Positions 35,979 to 46,578 of a stretch of 64,000 bases of DNA are shown in pieces; position 1 is the stretch's first letter; every line of letters starts with the position of its first letter. This DNA is from Calonectria ilicicola (lineage: Eukaryota > Ascomycota > Sordariomycetes > Hypocreales > Nectriaceae). The position numbers and the translations under genes were made by a program. The notes beneath the pieces were generated by a model, which worked only from the letters and a program-made list of their open reading frames with translations, had not been told where the DNA came from and did not search any database. The stretch lies in the NCBI GenBank assembly GCA_020809705.1, contig CP085835.1, forward strand, positions 2,666,001-2,730,000, in the 5' to 3' direction.

Positions 35979-37655
35979 TTAGAGGCTCTCATCGTAGACC
36001 TTGTGATAAATTGGTTTGTAATCCAGTGCATGCAACGGGATAGATTCCGCCACCTCCAAAGCCTCCATTTTCATGATCACTGTCTGTGCATCCTGCGTTG
36101 CCTTAACAAATTCTGTGGCGGCAATTGGTTCGGAATTATTGTCCCCAGTTATCAGAATCGGGGTCAGCACCGGCTTTGGCAAGAAAGGCTCAGTATATTT
36201 CAGCGCAGGTTGCGATTCGGGCTGTTTAGCAAGTGTCGGCCCAACAACACCAGAGACACTCATGGTCATGTAGTCGGCAAATTGACTACCATAGCGCACA
36301 TATTGGCCGCCATTGTTGAGATCATAGAGATCACTAACATTAAGTTCTCGGCTGTTGTCTGTGGTTTTTAAGCCCTTGGGAATTCTCACCTTGAGATGAA
36401 GACCCATGCCATTGTCGATGTCGCCACGGTTGCACCAGTCAAAAACACCTTCAGGAACTGGAATCATCTCATCAACATTACCACGGCGCCGACCAGTTGG
36501 GTCGAGCATAAACGAGGAAAAATCTGCGTCATGAATGTAAAGTGCGACGGGATCCATGATGGATATCTGTACTGGAAGCCGGCAGACTGTGTTTATGGCA
36601 GAACCAATCTTTTGATGTTGTTAGCTTGGGAAATTTATGCAGGAACGATGAACTCTTACCACTGGATCTGAGTTTCGAGATGGGCTTCCAAAGGCCGAGG
36701 CATCACCACATAAAGTGATCATGTTAGTAATCCTCTCATTGTAAGCCAGGTCTGTACGTGCGACAGTGGCTTGGGCTGCAATATCAACCTCTGCGCTGAG
36801 AGTATTGTTGCGCTGAATCAAGTGAGCGATTGTTCCGCTGTCAGTGGTGCCATTCCACTTGTTATAGATGTTGTAATTTCCGTTCTCATCAACCAGATCA
36901 TCTCCCTCAATGTCATCTGCAAAGTCAGGATTAAGCTGTTTGTAGATGTTGAGAATTCTGTTATTTCTTCCTGGTTGTTCATCTTCATTGGCTTTAGTTC
37001 TAGCGGAGGGCGCCTTGGCTGGAAACTTGGATGTCGCCACTGGATTGTACTTGGCCAACTCCTTCCAGTACTAGACAATGGTTAGCATCACTAAAAGAAC
37101 AGGTAAATTGCCATGATTGAACTCAAATACTACTTTAATGGGGTTTACTTACCTCGGGACCTTCACAGGTGAAGCTGGCAACAATTACATCGCCATTTCT
37201 CTTCTTCTTAGTAGACCACTCTAGGTATTCGTCCATAATAAACCGATCAGGCACTCCTTTAGGTACATCGTCATCGTCTTTACCAATTTGGTTGGCCGGG
37301 TTTTCTGCCCATGCCCAACGAGCATCATCGGTGGGCTGAGTGATTCTAACCTGTCGATGGTCAGCTAAAATTGAGCAGCCCAATAATGTGTGGTAGAGTT
37401 TACCTTGAGAGGAAATCCAGTCCATGTGATGGGTACAGGCGGAAGTGATTGGTCAAAGGGAACCTTGGTTGGGTTGAAAAACTGAGTCAATGCAGTTCGA
37501 GCATATCTTGAGCCTTGGGTATTCCCTGCGATCTCATCATCGAACCATCGCGAAACCTTTTTAGACCACTCATCGAATTGTTCCCCTTCAAAATCCTCCA
37601 AGTGGCCAGGTGGACTGAATTTAGTAAGGGGTTTAACGCCAACTTGAACTGTCAT
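35979..37655 (-). CDS. Conserved protein of unknown function, bacterial-like family (divergent pair, member 1)
   Basis: About 496 aa. Exons (minus strand) are 37655-37404, 37350-37153, 37070-36660 and 36608-35979, all joined in phase 0. No signal peptide or membrane segment is seen. Clear blocks are RWAWAENPAN near 95, DRFIMDEYLEW near 119-129, SFTCEGPEYW near 143-152, HLIQRNNTLSAEVDIAAQA, RNSDPV at 282-287 followed by IGSAIN, and DPVALYI at 306-312. I recall similar blocks (DEYLEW, EGPEYW, RNSDP, DPVGLYI) in uncharacterised proteins of soil bacteria; this is memory, not a search. No catalytic function can be assigned. An upstream in-frame ATG at 37754 exists, but the start at 37655 has the better context. 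It is transcribed away from the gene at 38811, which appears to be its functional partner. Confidence 0.75.
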
Positions 37656-38810
37656 GTTGACAAAAAGGCGTGTATTTCTTGAAAATAAGAGAACGGTTTC
37701 GGAAGAATAGAGAGAGCACCAAAATTTACGTGGTAGTTTTGGACTTCTTGCCATAGATTGGAGATTCTCAGATAAGTTGGGAATCTGGGAGTGTCATATT
37801 TGACCTACTGGCTACGAAGACACTTCTTTGCTGCTTACCTGAACGCGTGGCCATTAAACTAGGCAGTGGTGGCGTTCCACACATTCCTATAACAGACAGT
37901 TGCATCGTATCGGTGTTCAGCTGACCTGCACGATGCCAATATTCGTGGTAAGCATTCTGACCGAACACCGATTTGGATTGTTTCAATAGCTGGGTGACAA
38001 CTCATGGCGGGTTTTCAGAACTCATGGCTGCGCGCTTCGACGCTAGCGGCAATGTGCCGTTCCAATAGTCTCGGCCTTGTGATACCAATATCTTGGCTTG
38101 AGTCTTTCAGCCAATTGGGATAGCATTATTGGAAAGGTCTCGTTGGAGAAACCAAGACTATTGAAACTAAGTACCGCCCTAGTCTAGGCTCGGCCCGCCA
38201 TAGTCCTACAAGGGGCGAGCTGAATCTCTCCACTCCTCCCCACTGACCCCAGCCTCAATAATGTGGGATGGCGTTTTAAGACATTTTAAGTGTTTCGCTA
38301 CGCCAATCAGAGATGCGCGATTATCCACCCTCGTCAAATATTGGCTTGCTAGTCTCAAGCTGAACTATTCCTTAGGTTAGTCTCGGTTCGTTGAAGGCTA
38401 GTCTTGTTTCATATTCGGATGAAAAGATCCGCCATTCCACGACTTCCCTATCTGTGTCAATGCAGCGTTCCTACAATGCAGTATTATACACCGCCCCAGG
38501 GTCCTACGGCTGGACTAACATAATCTGATACATTGCATCCATACGTATGGCATGATTGATGCCACGCGTTCATCAAGCAAGCTGGGCTAAGACAACCTCC
38601 ATTTAGCGCTCGTGGCGTCGGCTAGCTGTGCCCATGCAATGTTTGGGCGGATGCACCCCTCATTCCACTGAGTAAGCACTCAAACAGGAAGTCAGATGAG
38701 TAACTTTCTTGTTTCTTGGAAATTTGCTCAATTATATCAAGCCAATATGGCCGCTTGTTTCAATCTCACCACAGCCATCTCCAAGCCGAGACCCAATTAC
38801 ACTGGACATT
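37656..38810. promoter_or_regulatory. Shared divergent promoter with repeated TAGTC motif
   Basis: The 1.15 kb space between the two unknown genes has no open gene. It holds at least six TAGTC copies, mostly TAGTCT, between 38066 and 38405 (near 38066, 38180, 38201, 38350, 38379, 38399), two of them within TAGTCTCGG. An imperfect inverted repeat pairs CAATAGTCTCGG (38063-38074) with CCAAGACTATTG (38152-38163). A stretch around ATCTTGGCTTGAGTCT near 38090 is echoed near 38340. Confidence 0.5.
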
Positions 38811-41385
38811 ATGGAAAACTCACAGCGCGGAAACACGGAAGACATCAGTGCCGAACTTTGGTACAGAACGTTCAACCGTGGTTATGATAAATGCAACAAG
38901 GCCAATAATGATGAGGATGCTGTCGCAACAGCACAGCAGCTCAAAGAAGATTTTGTTGATCACTTCGGTCACCTTCTGAAAACTGACAAAAGCTTTCGCA
39001 AACATAACACATACAAGGAACTTGTCGAACATTTCTGGAGTTAGTATTCTTCGATTTTTGCCAACATTCATGCTAATCTTCTGTACAGAGGGCCCAGAAA
39101 GCGACAAATTCATTGTGCAAACCTACGCTGTTGCCGATGGTCAGACAGTGCCAAAGGATAAGCAGAAACATTGGTTCAGATCAGAGCTTCGATTCCTGTC
39201 TCTGATTTTGCCTGCCGATGAGAAACACAAGAAGGGAGCCAAAGCTCCAATCACTAGTGTGTCGTGGGCCCCATGGTTCTTTTTCATTGCAGCGTAGGTT
39301 TACGGAGTCTGTTCTCAATACATAGACTAACAAATGGCGAAGCTCTTCAGACATTGATTCCGAGAAAGATATTCTGCACATTATGAGTTGGCACAAGGAC
39401 GATGGACAGTTCCGATATTATGCGGTAAGAATATTTTTGTTCACGTTGTTATCTCGCTTTGATTATTTTCCTGGAGATGCTAACTACGCGTCAGCGTGAT
39501 TTGATTATGAATGTACCAAAACCTACAGCGCACGGATGGGTGTATCTTTGCAGCTCCATGGATGCCTTTGCAGAAGACGGCAAAGCATACATGGGGCCTC
39601 TCAATGGGCATGTGAATGGTGGTATCGTGATGAAGGAGCTTCACAAGTAAGAGAACATTGAACCCAAATTATTTTCACGAACTACAATTCTCTAACCACT
39701 TCATAGGCCTTGGATGCATTGGCTTGTAGGTGGTCGAGGCGTCCAAGATATGCTTGACGAAGATACCGAGAGAAAGCTGGCGGCCGCAGATTGGCTGACC
39801 CATCCCGATCTCCCAGCTTTGTATGGCAGCACTGTCCAGTCTGGAGAAACTCTTGAAAAGATTATCATCGACGCTACCAGGCATTGGTTTACCAGCCGAA
39901 GAAGCAAAGATTTCACTCACCCTGGTGGTCAAATAAAGACAGAACCCGACCATATACAACGATGGGCGGCCCACTTTCTTCTTTCCACCAATGTCAACAT
40001 TGCCGCTACCTCAAACAATTCCAATATTGTACCAAGCGACTTCTTTTTCAACTACGAGATGCTTAGAGGGTACAGCGATCTTTTGGTAAGTATTGTGATG
40101 GTCAATATCCATAAGGCGATAAACAAGGCTAACATTCCCATAGCCTAATTCACGACAGGCAACAGCAACATGGCAAGAGCATCATGTGTTGAAAGAAGAG
40201 CCCAAGGCTCTCAGAGAGTGGAATGAGCAGCAGAAACAGCTCGATGACAAATTCAAGCCCAAGACACAAGCCGATTGGTTTAAAGATTACAGCATCCAAA
40301 CCTTCGAGTACAACCCTTCTTCGTACCTCTGGGCTTCACGTGAGCTCCAGCTATGTACGCTTCAGGAGGTGGAGAAGGATGTAGCACACATACAATTTCA
40401 GGCGGGCAGCCTTTCCGGTGGCTTGTTTATGGGAACGCTGGAGAATGACGAGGAAAGGATTGAAGGCGGAGTGCAGACTAATTTCGCCATCCAGCAATGG
40501 GGCGAAGGTGATAATCCTTGGGTCATTCTCCAGAGCTCCATTGAGGATGCTATGGGTGTCTGGATGGCCCAAAAGATGTTCCTCGATAAGGACCATGGCT
40601 ACGCACATTGCCGCCTGTTTTCGGACAAGACCTTCAATGCCCTCATGATGGTTGATTTTTGGAATCCCATCTATTCCTGGAGACGTATCAAGTTGATGCA
40701 ACATATTCCAATCACCACCAAACTCTTATTAGAGACCCCTGTCTACGACGAATATCTTGGTGAAAAAGTATACACTTTTGATCTCGAAGAGAACTTCATT
40801 CAGGCCGTGAGAGATTATGTGGAAACAAACAAGCTGCAGGACAACGAAGATTTTCCAGAGGTCATGTTCCTTGCCAACCTCGAAAAACCTCTCATTGAGC
40901 ATCAGATTGACATTTATAACTATACTTCTATTGTGTCGGGTCGTCTACAGTCAGCCAAGGGCGTCATGGACTATTTAAAACTGGCTGAGTCACGACGCCG
41001 TCTATTCCGGCCGTTGCCTATGAACTTTTTCGGAAGCAACTTGCCGTACTGTCTGGCCATTTGTCCTAATGCACAATCTCTTGAGATGACAAAGAATGGA
41101 CAAATCCGGGAAATTCCTGAGTATGGATTAAAGGTCTTGAGCCAGTGGTTAGGTTCATTGGCTGGCAATGATCCCCAGATTCTTCCACACAACTCGCTAC
41201 AAGGACTTGAGGAGCGCAGAGAGAAGCGGGTAAACATTGGAAAAGCCGGACTTGACCGCCAATATCTACCAAGACCTTCGACTATGCGCATGGCTTGTCA
41301 ACGATCAATTGCTATTACAAACGCGGAGACTCCAGAACGTCGTGGAGGTTGTCCGTTTTTGAGCCAAGCTACAACAAAGGCTTAG
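38811..41385 (+). CDS. Conserved protein of unknown function, bacterial-like family (divergent pair, member 2)
   Basis: About 762 aa, with exons 38811-39039, 39089-39293, 39343-39424, 39495-39646, 39707-40085 and 40144-41385. No signal peptide or clear membrane helices. Distinct blocks are SWAPWFFFIA, then GQFRYYARD, HGWVYLCSS, and GPLNGHVNGGIVMKELHKPW at 206-225, followed by HWLVGG. A block with Gly-His-Val-Asn-Gly and MKEL-x-x-PW is what I recall from an uncharacterised bacterial family found beside the family of the divergent neighbour; this needs a search. The C-terminal half (from about residue 400) is rich in Trp and acidic residues and matches nothing I know. The protein ends RRGGCPFLSQ. 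The acceptor at 39342 was chosen because the later one gives a stop. No function is proposed. Confidence 0.75.
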
Positions 41386-41803
41386 GAGCAAGCGATTTTA
41401 AATTTAAGTAGACCAATTAAACATAATAGAAAGTGACGCGTCTTTACCAAGAGTGCTGCAAATGTGCTTCTACATGACATTGAATAACTGATACGGTGGT
41501 TTATTCCGGTATCATTAGTGAAGTTGGTTATATTCATGTACCAAAGGATTAATTAATGACATTTCCTTTGACCAGACAGTATCTAACTGTATACATAAAT
41601 GATTCAATTCCCATATAAGAACTAATGAACTTCTTCGAGTCATCGAGCTCAGTAAATACACTACATGGTGAGGGTAGTTGTGAATGGAGAAAATGTTGAC
41701 CCCGCCTTTCGACAAGGATCACTTTCCAAAAATCTCAACACCCCATGATGCAACGCCTTCTATTACGCGAAGGATGCAGCCGTTATGCCTGCCAGTATCC
41801 TCT
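41386..41803. other. Convergent 3' region
   Basis: AT-rich spacer without a recognisable gene, between the ends of member 2 of the divergent pair and the secreted Asn-rich protein. Confidence 0.6.
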
Positions 41804-42466
41804 TTATGCGGTTGCAGGTTGAACGTTTGTGGTCGTGTAAGTCGCACAAGTGGAACCAGTCGTATCAACGGTCATTTGTGCCGCACCGTCGTGGCCGCTC
41901 GCACATGCGCCACCTGAAGCTGTGAGCTGACCGTTCCCAAAAGTGACAAGCTGAATTCCTTGAGCATTGCAATCTTCAGCGCGGAAAGCTGTCCCGTTGA
42001 AACCCACACAAGCTTCAACATTTACAAGATCAGGTCTAAAGCCGGCGGTGAACGTTCGTTGCACACGCAAGACATTTTGGCCATTGAGAGTTGTCGGAGT
42101 CATCTGTCGATCGGCGGCAGTGTTGACACATGCGGCATCAACGATTTCGCCATTGTTGCGGAACGTGAGGCATTCATTGCCAGGTACACCATTAATTTCG
42201 GTAAATACAACAGTCTGACCATCCGCTGCAGTAGTAGTGCCACCAGTAGTGCCGCCAGTAGTGCCACCATTATTGTTGCCATTATTGTTGCCATTTTGTG
42301 TATCATCCACATTAGGATTGGTATTAGTGTTGCCATTGTTGTTGTTATTGTTATTGTTGGCGCCTCCACGGAAAAATCCGCGGTTTCTGCCACCATTAAA
42401 TTGCCTTGGTGCAATGGACACAGCGGAAGCCGCAGAGACAAAAAGAAGAACAGAAATGAGCTTCAT
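41804..42466 (-). CDS. Secreted Asn/Gly/Thr-rich protein with a conserved C-terminal domain
   Basis: Single-exon protein of 220 aa. It starts with a signal peptide (MKLISVLLFVSAASAVS) and a dibasic-like APRQF stretch. A low-complexity region follows: Gly/Arg-rich, then a run of Asn, then GNNNG and GGTT repeats. Residues from about 80 on form a globular part with several Cys (NECLTFRN, AACVN, EACVGFNG, RAEDCN, GGACASG, GSTCATY). Similar proteins are common in filamentous ascomycetes and are usually annotated only as hypothetical secreted proteins. A cell-wall or extracellular matrix role is possible. The Asn tract is encoded by AAC/AAT triplets and is likely variable in length. Confidence 0.85.
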   Translation of the reverse strand: MKLISVLLFVSAASAVSIAPRQFNGGRNRGFFRGGANNNNNNNNGNTNTNPNVDDTQNGNNNGNNNGGTTGGTTGGTTTAADGQTVVFTEINGVPGNECLTFRNNGEIVDAACVNTAADRQMTPTTLNGQNVLRVQRTFTAGFRPDLVNVEACVGFNGTAFRAEDCNAQGIQLVTFGNGQLTASGGACASGHDGAAQMTVDTTGSTCATYTTTNVQPATA

Positions 42467-44720
42467 GGCCGCGATTCAAAAAACAAATTGGCTGACTGGG
42501 AGAAAGAATGATGACAAGTTTAAAAAGAGGGGTGGGCCAGCCACTGTTGAGTTGAACGGGCGAAAATAGAATGAACAACGAGTTGAGAAACCTGAGAGTT
42601 GATGCTCAATGGATAAGAGGATTCAAAATCCCCAAATATTTATTGTATTTTTGATGCCATTAGAACGACCCAATTGAGGCCAAGTTTGAGGTGGTTTGAA
42701 AATACGAGTTTCGCATTCGTCGCAACAGACCCCTGCACCAGCATCTGCTGTCACATCTCGGAGCGAAGCGACGATCTGAAACCTGGCGCTAATCGCAAAC
42801 GCCTATAGATCGTCGCAGTTATTTGTTGCGCCTCTTAATTTTGGCCGCTTTCAGGCTCCGCACACACATAAAACTCCATAAACCTACTCTTCAAGGGGAA
42901 AGGGGAGGTGTGTCTCAAAGAGCATATGGCGACACCACATTTGCATCATGTGTCCCAGTTAGTCAACCTGACCTACTGAAGACTTTGGCGACGAGTTTCA
43001 CGGAATCCAAATGGAGAGTCTTAGCCCGCGGCCACACATTCAAGACCTATTTATGATTCATTCCTTTTTGTTCTGTTTTAAAGAGTTCGGCGAACTCTCA
43101 TATCGGGTAAGTCGGCGCCTACTGCTGCGAAAACTTTTTCAGGGCGGATGGAGGTTCAAGCGAAATTTCCGCTAACATTAAGCGATGCATCATTTGAAAT
43201 GTACATTCTGTGAAGATTAAATTTGAGGATTCCGTGTAGTGCGACATGTTGCATGAAATTCCAAGCATAAGGGACGAGTCGCCTGAGCCCTACATCGTTT
43301 TAACCTTCACCCTACAACCACAACTCTAGACTACTACTGGTTGCAGCCTCACGTGCTGCTAGTAGACTAGTAACTATACGCTGCTTTAGTGGAAGAGATC
43401 CTTGACGATAAATGTTGAATAAATTTGCATCAAGATGAGAAAAATTCCCAACCTGGCAGACTCTCGAGAGCTTGGCACTTTGGGTGACCACCGGACTATA
43501 AACCGTGGGTGAGAAAGCAGTTACTACACGATCCCCCAAATTCCCAATCGAAATGCATTTTGGGAAAATCGTACAATGATTTGGTTCGGTTATTCGGGCA
43601 TTATATCAAGACCCTAAACACTCCCAAGACATAAACAATACAATCTTTGAAAGTTTATAACCTCGTTACTTTTTCGGACAGTATATGCCCCAACCGATTT
43701 ATAATGAATAAAACATTCTACAAATAAAATAAGACAATCAAATTTTTGTCCTGAAATAATCTTTTTATTTATGTTCTCCCAATTTTGTTTTTTGCGATCA
43801 AGGTCTTGTTTTAGGGTAGTTGGATTTCGTGGCGTTCAAGTTGAAAAACACAGGGAGACAACCTTTCAAAGTTTGCATTGTTGTGTACTTTTTCAATGCG
43901 GCTAGGATAAATCATTGCTGCGCACAGACAGAATGAGTTAAAGAGCCAAGAGAATTATTCAGATCATTTACAACCAAAGTTAAAAACAAGACCACTGGTT
44001 TTTTATAGATCATGCGCTAGACTGCAATCAATGCTTGACGATGGGAAAAGAGAACAATCGCACCCTTTCGCAACGCCTTTGAGAGAAACAGATGCCAAAA
44101 AGAAGTTTCGCAACTGGATATTAATCTTATATCATGTCATATCGAAGACGAGGCCCATGGTCTTGTAGCCACAACAAGTGAAAATAATGAGCCCACAGTT
44201 GCTTTGCTGCCAAGTCGCCCGACTCGAGCGGCCCGCTTTTCTAGCAGTTCATTAAAGCTTCTTTTCTGAAACGTTGGGAGCTAATGCCAGCCAATTTAAC
44301 GATTTCCCTCCTTGAAATGGCGGAGTGAAGCATTCCGGCGAGCGTACATCTTTACGATGCCGCAAGAAAGCCATTATCGTATTTCTCTCCATGTCGTGCC
44401 GTGTTCCGGTTCTCTTTGGGTGAACTGGCACCTGTTCCGGGCCGCTTTGGTAATACATCCCACTTTTCCTCCCATGTTAGCGCACGCTGAGCATGCGGGA
44501 GACTCGTATGCACGAGCCACTACCTCATGCTAAACGGCTTTGCCGGACCTAAATAACATTTCAGGATAGCGAGATTGCTTTGCCCCACCGGCATTGCTCG
44601 TGTTTATTTTACAATCATGGTGTCGATCAAGACTAAAACGTGCCCAGCCCGCTGTCGATCCTGTTCTCTGGATTCTTTTTTCGTCAGGTATCTCTGACAA
44701 GATCACCAGTAACCGAAAAC
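42467..44720. other. 2.25 kb gene-free region
   Basis: Only short overlapping frames are present (for example 43312-43539 minus), without starts or domains that convince. The section 43560-44020 is AT-rich. The right end is the promoter of the aspartic protease. Nothing further recognised. Confidence 0.55.
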
Positions 44721-46010
44721 ATGTCTTCAATCGCTCGTGCCATTTCCGTGGCATCATGCCTCGCGGTCGCGTCAGCCGCTGTGCTTGACATGCCCATCAT
44801 TGTTGACAACGGATACGTGAGTGCACTGCCACGGTAGAAATCATTGGTGCTCGAATTATCTAACTCGCCAGGAAGAAATCCGTCAACTTTGACATTGGCA
44901 CACCAGCCAAGACCTTCCGTCTTCTTTTCGACACCGGAAGCTCGTCATCATGGGCTGTTGATGGCACCTGCGACGCCACAGCATGCCCCAACAACAGCGG
45001 GTCGGTCCCATCGATTAGTATGTTGCTTGTACACAATTACTGACAAATCACTTAGCTATGACCGCGTTGGCTACAACATCAACGAGTCAAGCACCGGTAA
45101 CTACACCGGTGCATCTGCCGATATCGCCTACCTTGGCGGTGATACTGCCGGACCCACCGTGTCTGAGATTTGGAAGGTGGGCGACACGGAATGGAGACAG
45201 AGCTTCATTGCGGCCAACGAGTCCAACTGGTTTGCCCTGGCTGCGGACGGATTTATGGGCTTGGGTTTCAGCTCCATCATTGATGGCGGAGCCAACACCG
45301 TCATGGAGACACTCATGGCAGCGGGCAAGGTCGACCAAGCCAAGTTCGGCATTTACTACGGCACTGAGTTGAAGAACACTAGCGGCAAGGCTGGTGACGG
45401 TGTCTTGACCCTCGGAGGATCTAAGGAAAGCGAGTATGTTGATGGTGACCTTATCAAGGTCCCCGTCACTCGCATCAGCCCCGGATACTATGATGTTTGG
45501 CGCACTTCGTTCCAGGGCGTTACTGGAAACAGGACCCTTGCAAACGGCACCGTCGTGTCGACACTGACCAACATGGACTTTGGCCGAGTCGTATTCGACA
45601 CTGGCGCCGGCTCCATCACCATCCCTGAGGCAGAGAACATCAAAATTTACGAGTCCATCGGCATGAACTACACGGCTATCCTCAAGGGTCAGCACATTCC
45701 CCTTTGCAGCGAGTTCAACTCGACTTGGTCCGTTTCGTTCACTGTCGGCAGCTACAATGCCGGCAAGGTGTTGACCCTCCGAGGAGACCAGCTGCGTCGC
45801 CCCGGATTTGCTAACCGAGATGATGCCTGCTGGCCTCCTTTCGAGGGTGGTTCTACCCGAGGTTTCTCTCTCATTGGCACCCCCTGGCTCGTCAACTTCT
45901 ACACTGTCTGGGACTACGGAACCACCGCCAACCAGACCGACATTTCCAAGTTCAACCCCACTCTGTCATTTGGAAAGCTCAAGGAGGGCAAGGAGCCAAT
46001 CAACAAATAA
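44721..46010 (+). CDS. Secreted pepsin-type (A1) aspartic protease
   Basis: About 391 aa, with exons 44721-44816, 44876-45000 and 45056-46010. A signal peptide (SVASCLAVASAAV) precedes only a short segment rather than a long propeptide. The two catalytic triads are FDTGSSSSW (Asp51) and FDTGAGSITIP (Asp255). Other family marks are DIGTPAKTFRLL, IAYLGGDT, GFMGLGFSSI and LIGTPWLVNFYTVWDYG. It cleaves extracellular protein at acidic pH. The second intron begins GTCGGT, a weak donor, but is the choice that yields NNSGYDRVGYN as in the family. The first acceptor is the AG at 44875, because the earlier AG gives a stop. Potential N-glycosylation sites (NES, NYT, NRT) fit secretion. Confidence 0.9.
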
Positions 46011-46578
46011 AGGATGGGAAAATACTGAATAATTACTTAATACAATAGTCGCATGCGATTAGTGATCGTCTTGCTTGACCAAATTCTGCATTCGTATACC
46101 ATCTCTCGAGCGTCAAGTGTCTTTTTTACCCATTTATTTCTTCCACGTAAGAGCTGTGAGTAAGCTTAAAATATCAATGGCTATAGATAAACCCTCGAGG
46201 TCCAAAGCCCTGCCACACGGTCTAATGAAGTGGAAGCTTTACACAGCAAATGCACACGAAATAATCTTTGCATGTTCCAATCAAGAACTTGCGTTACCAA
46301 ACAAGCCTCAAAAGTCGGTGTACAACTGCATCATCCATAAATGGAGCCTTTTCCAGATTGCATTTAATTTGCCCCTTCTCATTTAACCAAGCACCTTCAT
46401 CAGATATCGAAATTATTTCTCTCGTATGGGCCACCTCTTGCCGGCTCACGAACGCATCATCTTTAGGAATCCATAACTTTGGCGTTGGAAGCCAAGTCTC
46501 TGGTGGTAAATAGCATTGGCGATGATACGCTTGGGGAATATATTCTTCTGCTGATAGTCGAGATGTTGCATGTTGAAA
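46011..46578. other. Convergent 3' region
   Basis: About 570 bases between the protease and channel gene ends. A 103-codon frame (46075-46386, plus) has no supporting features. Confidence 0.6.

Noticed and set aside
37656..37754. Longer N-terminus for member 1 of the divergent pair (ATG at 37754)
   Set aside because: The added 33 residues look like translated leader sequence; the ATG at 37655 has better context and leads straight into the conserved part.
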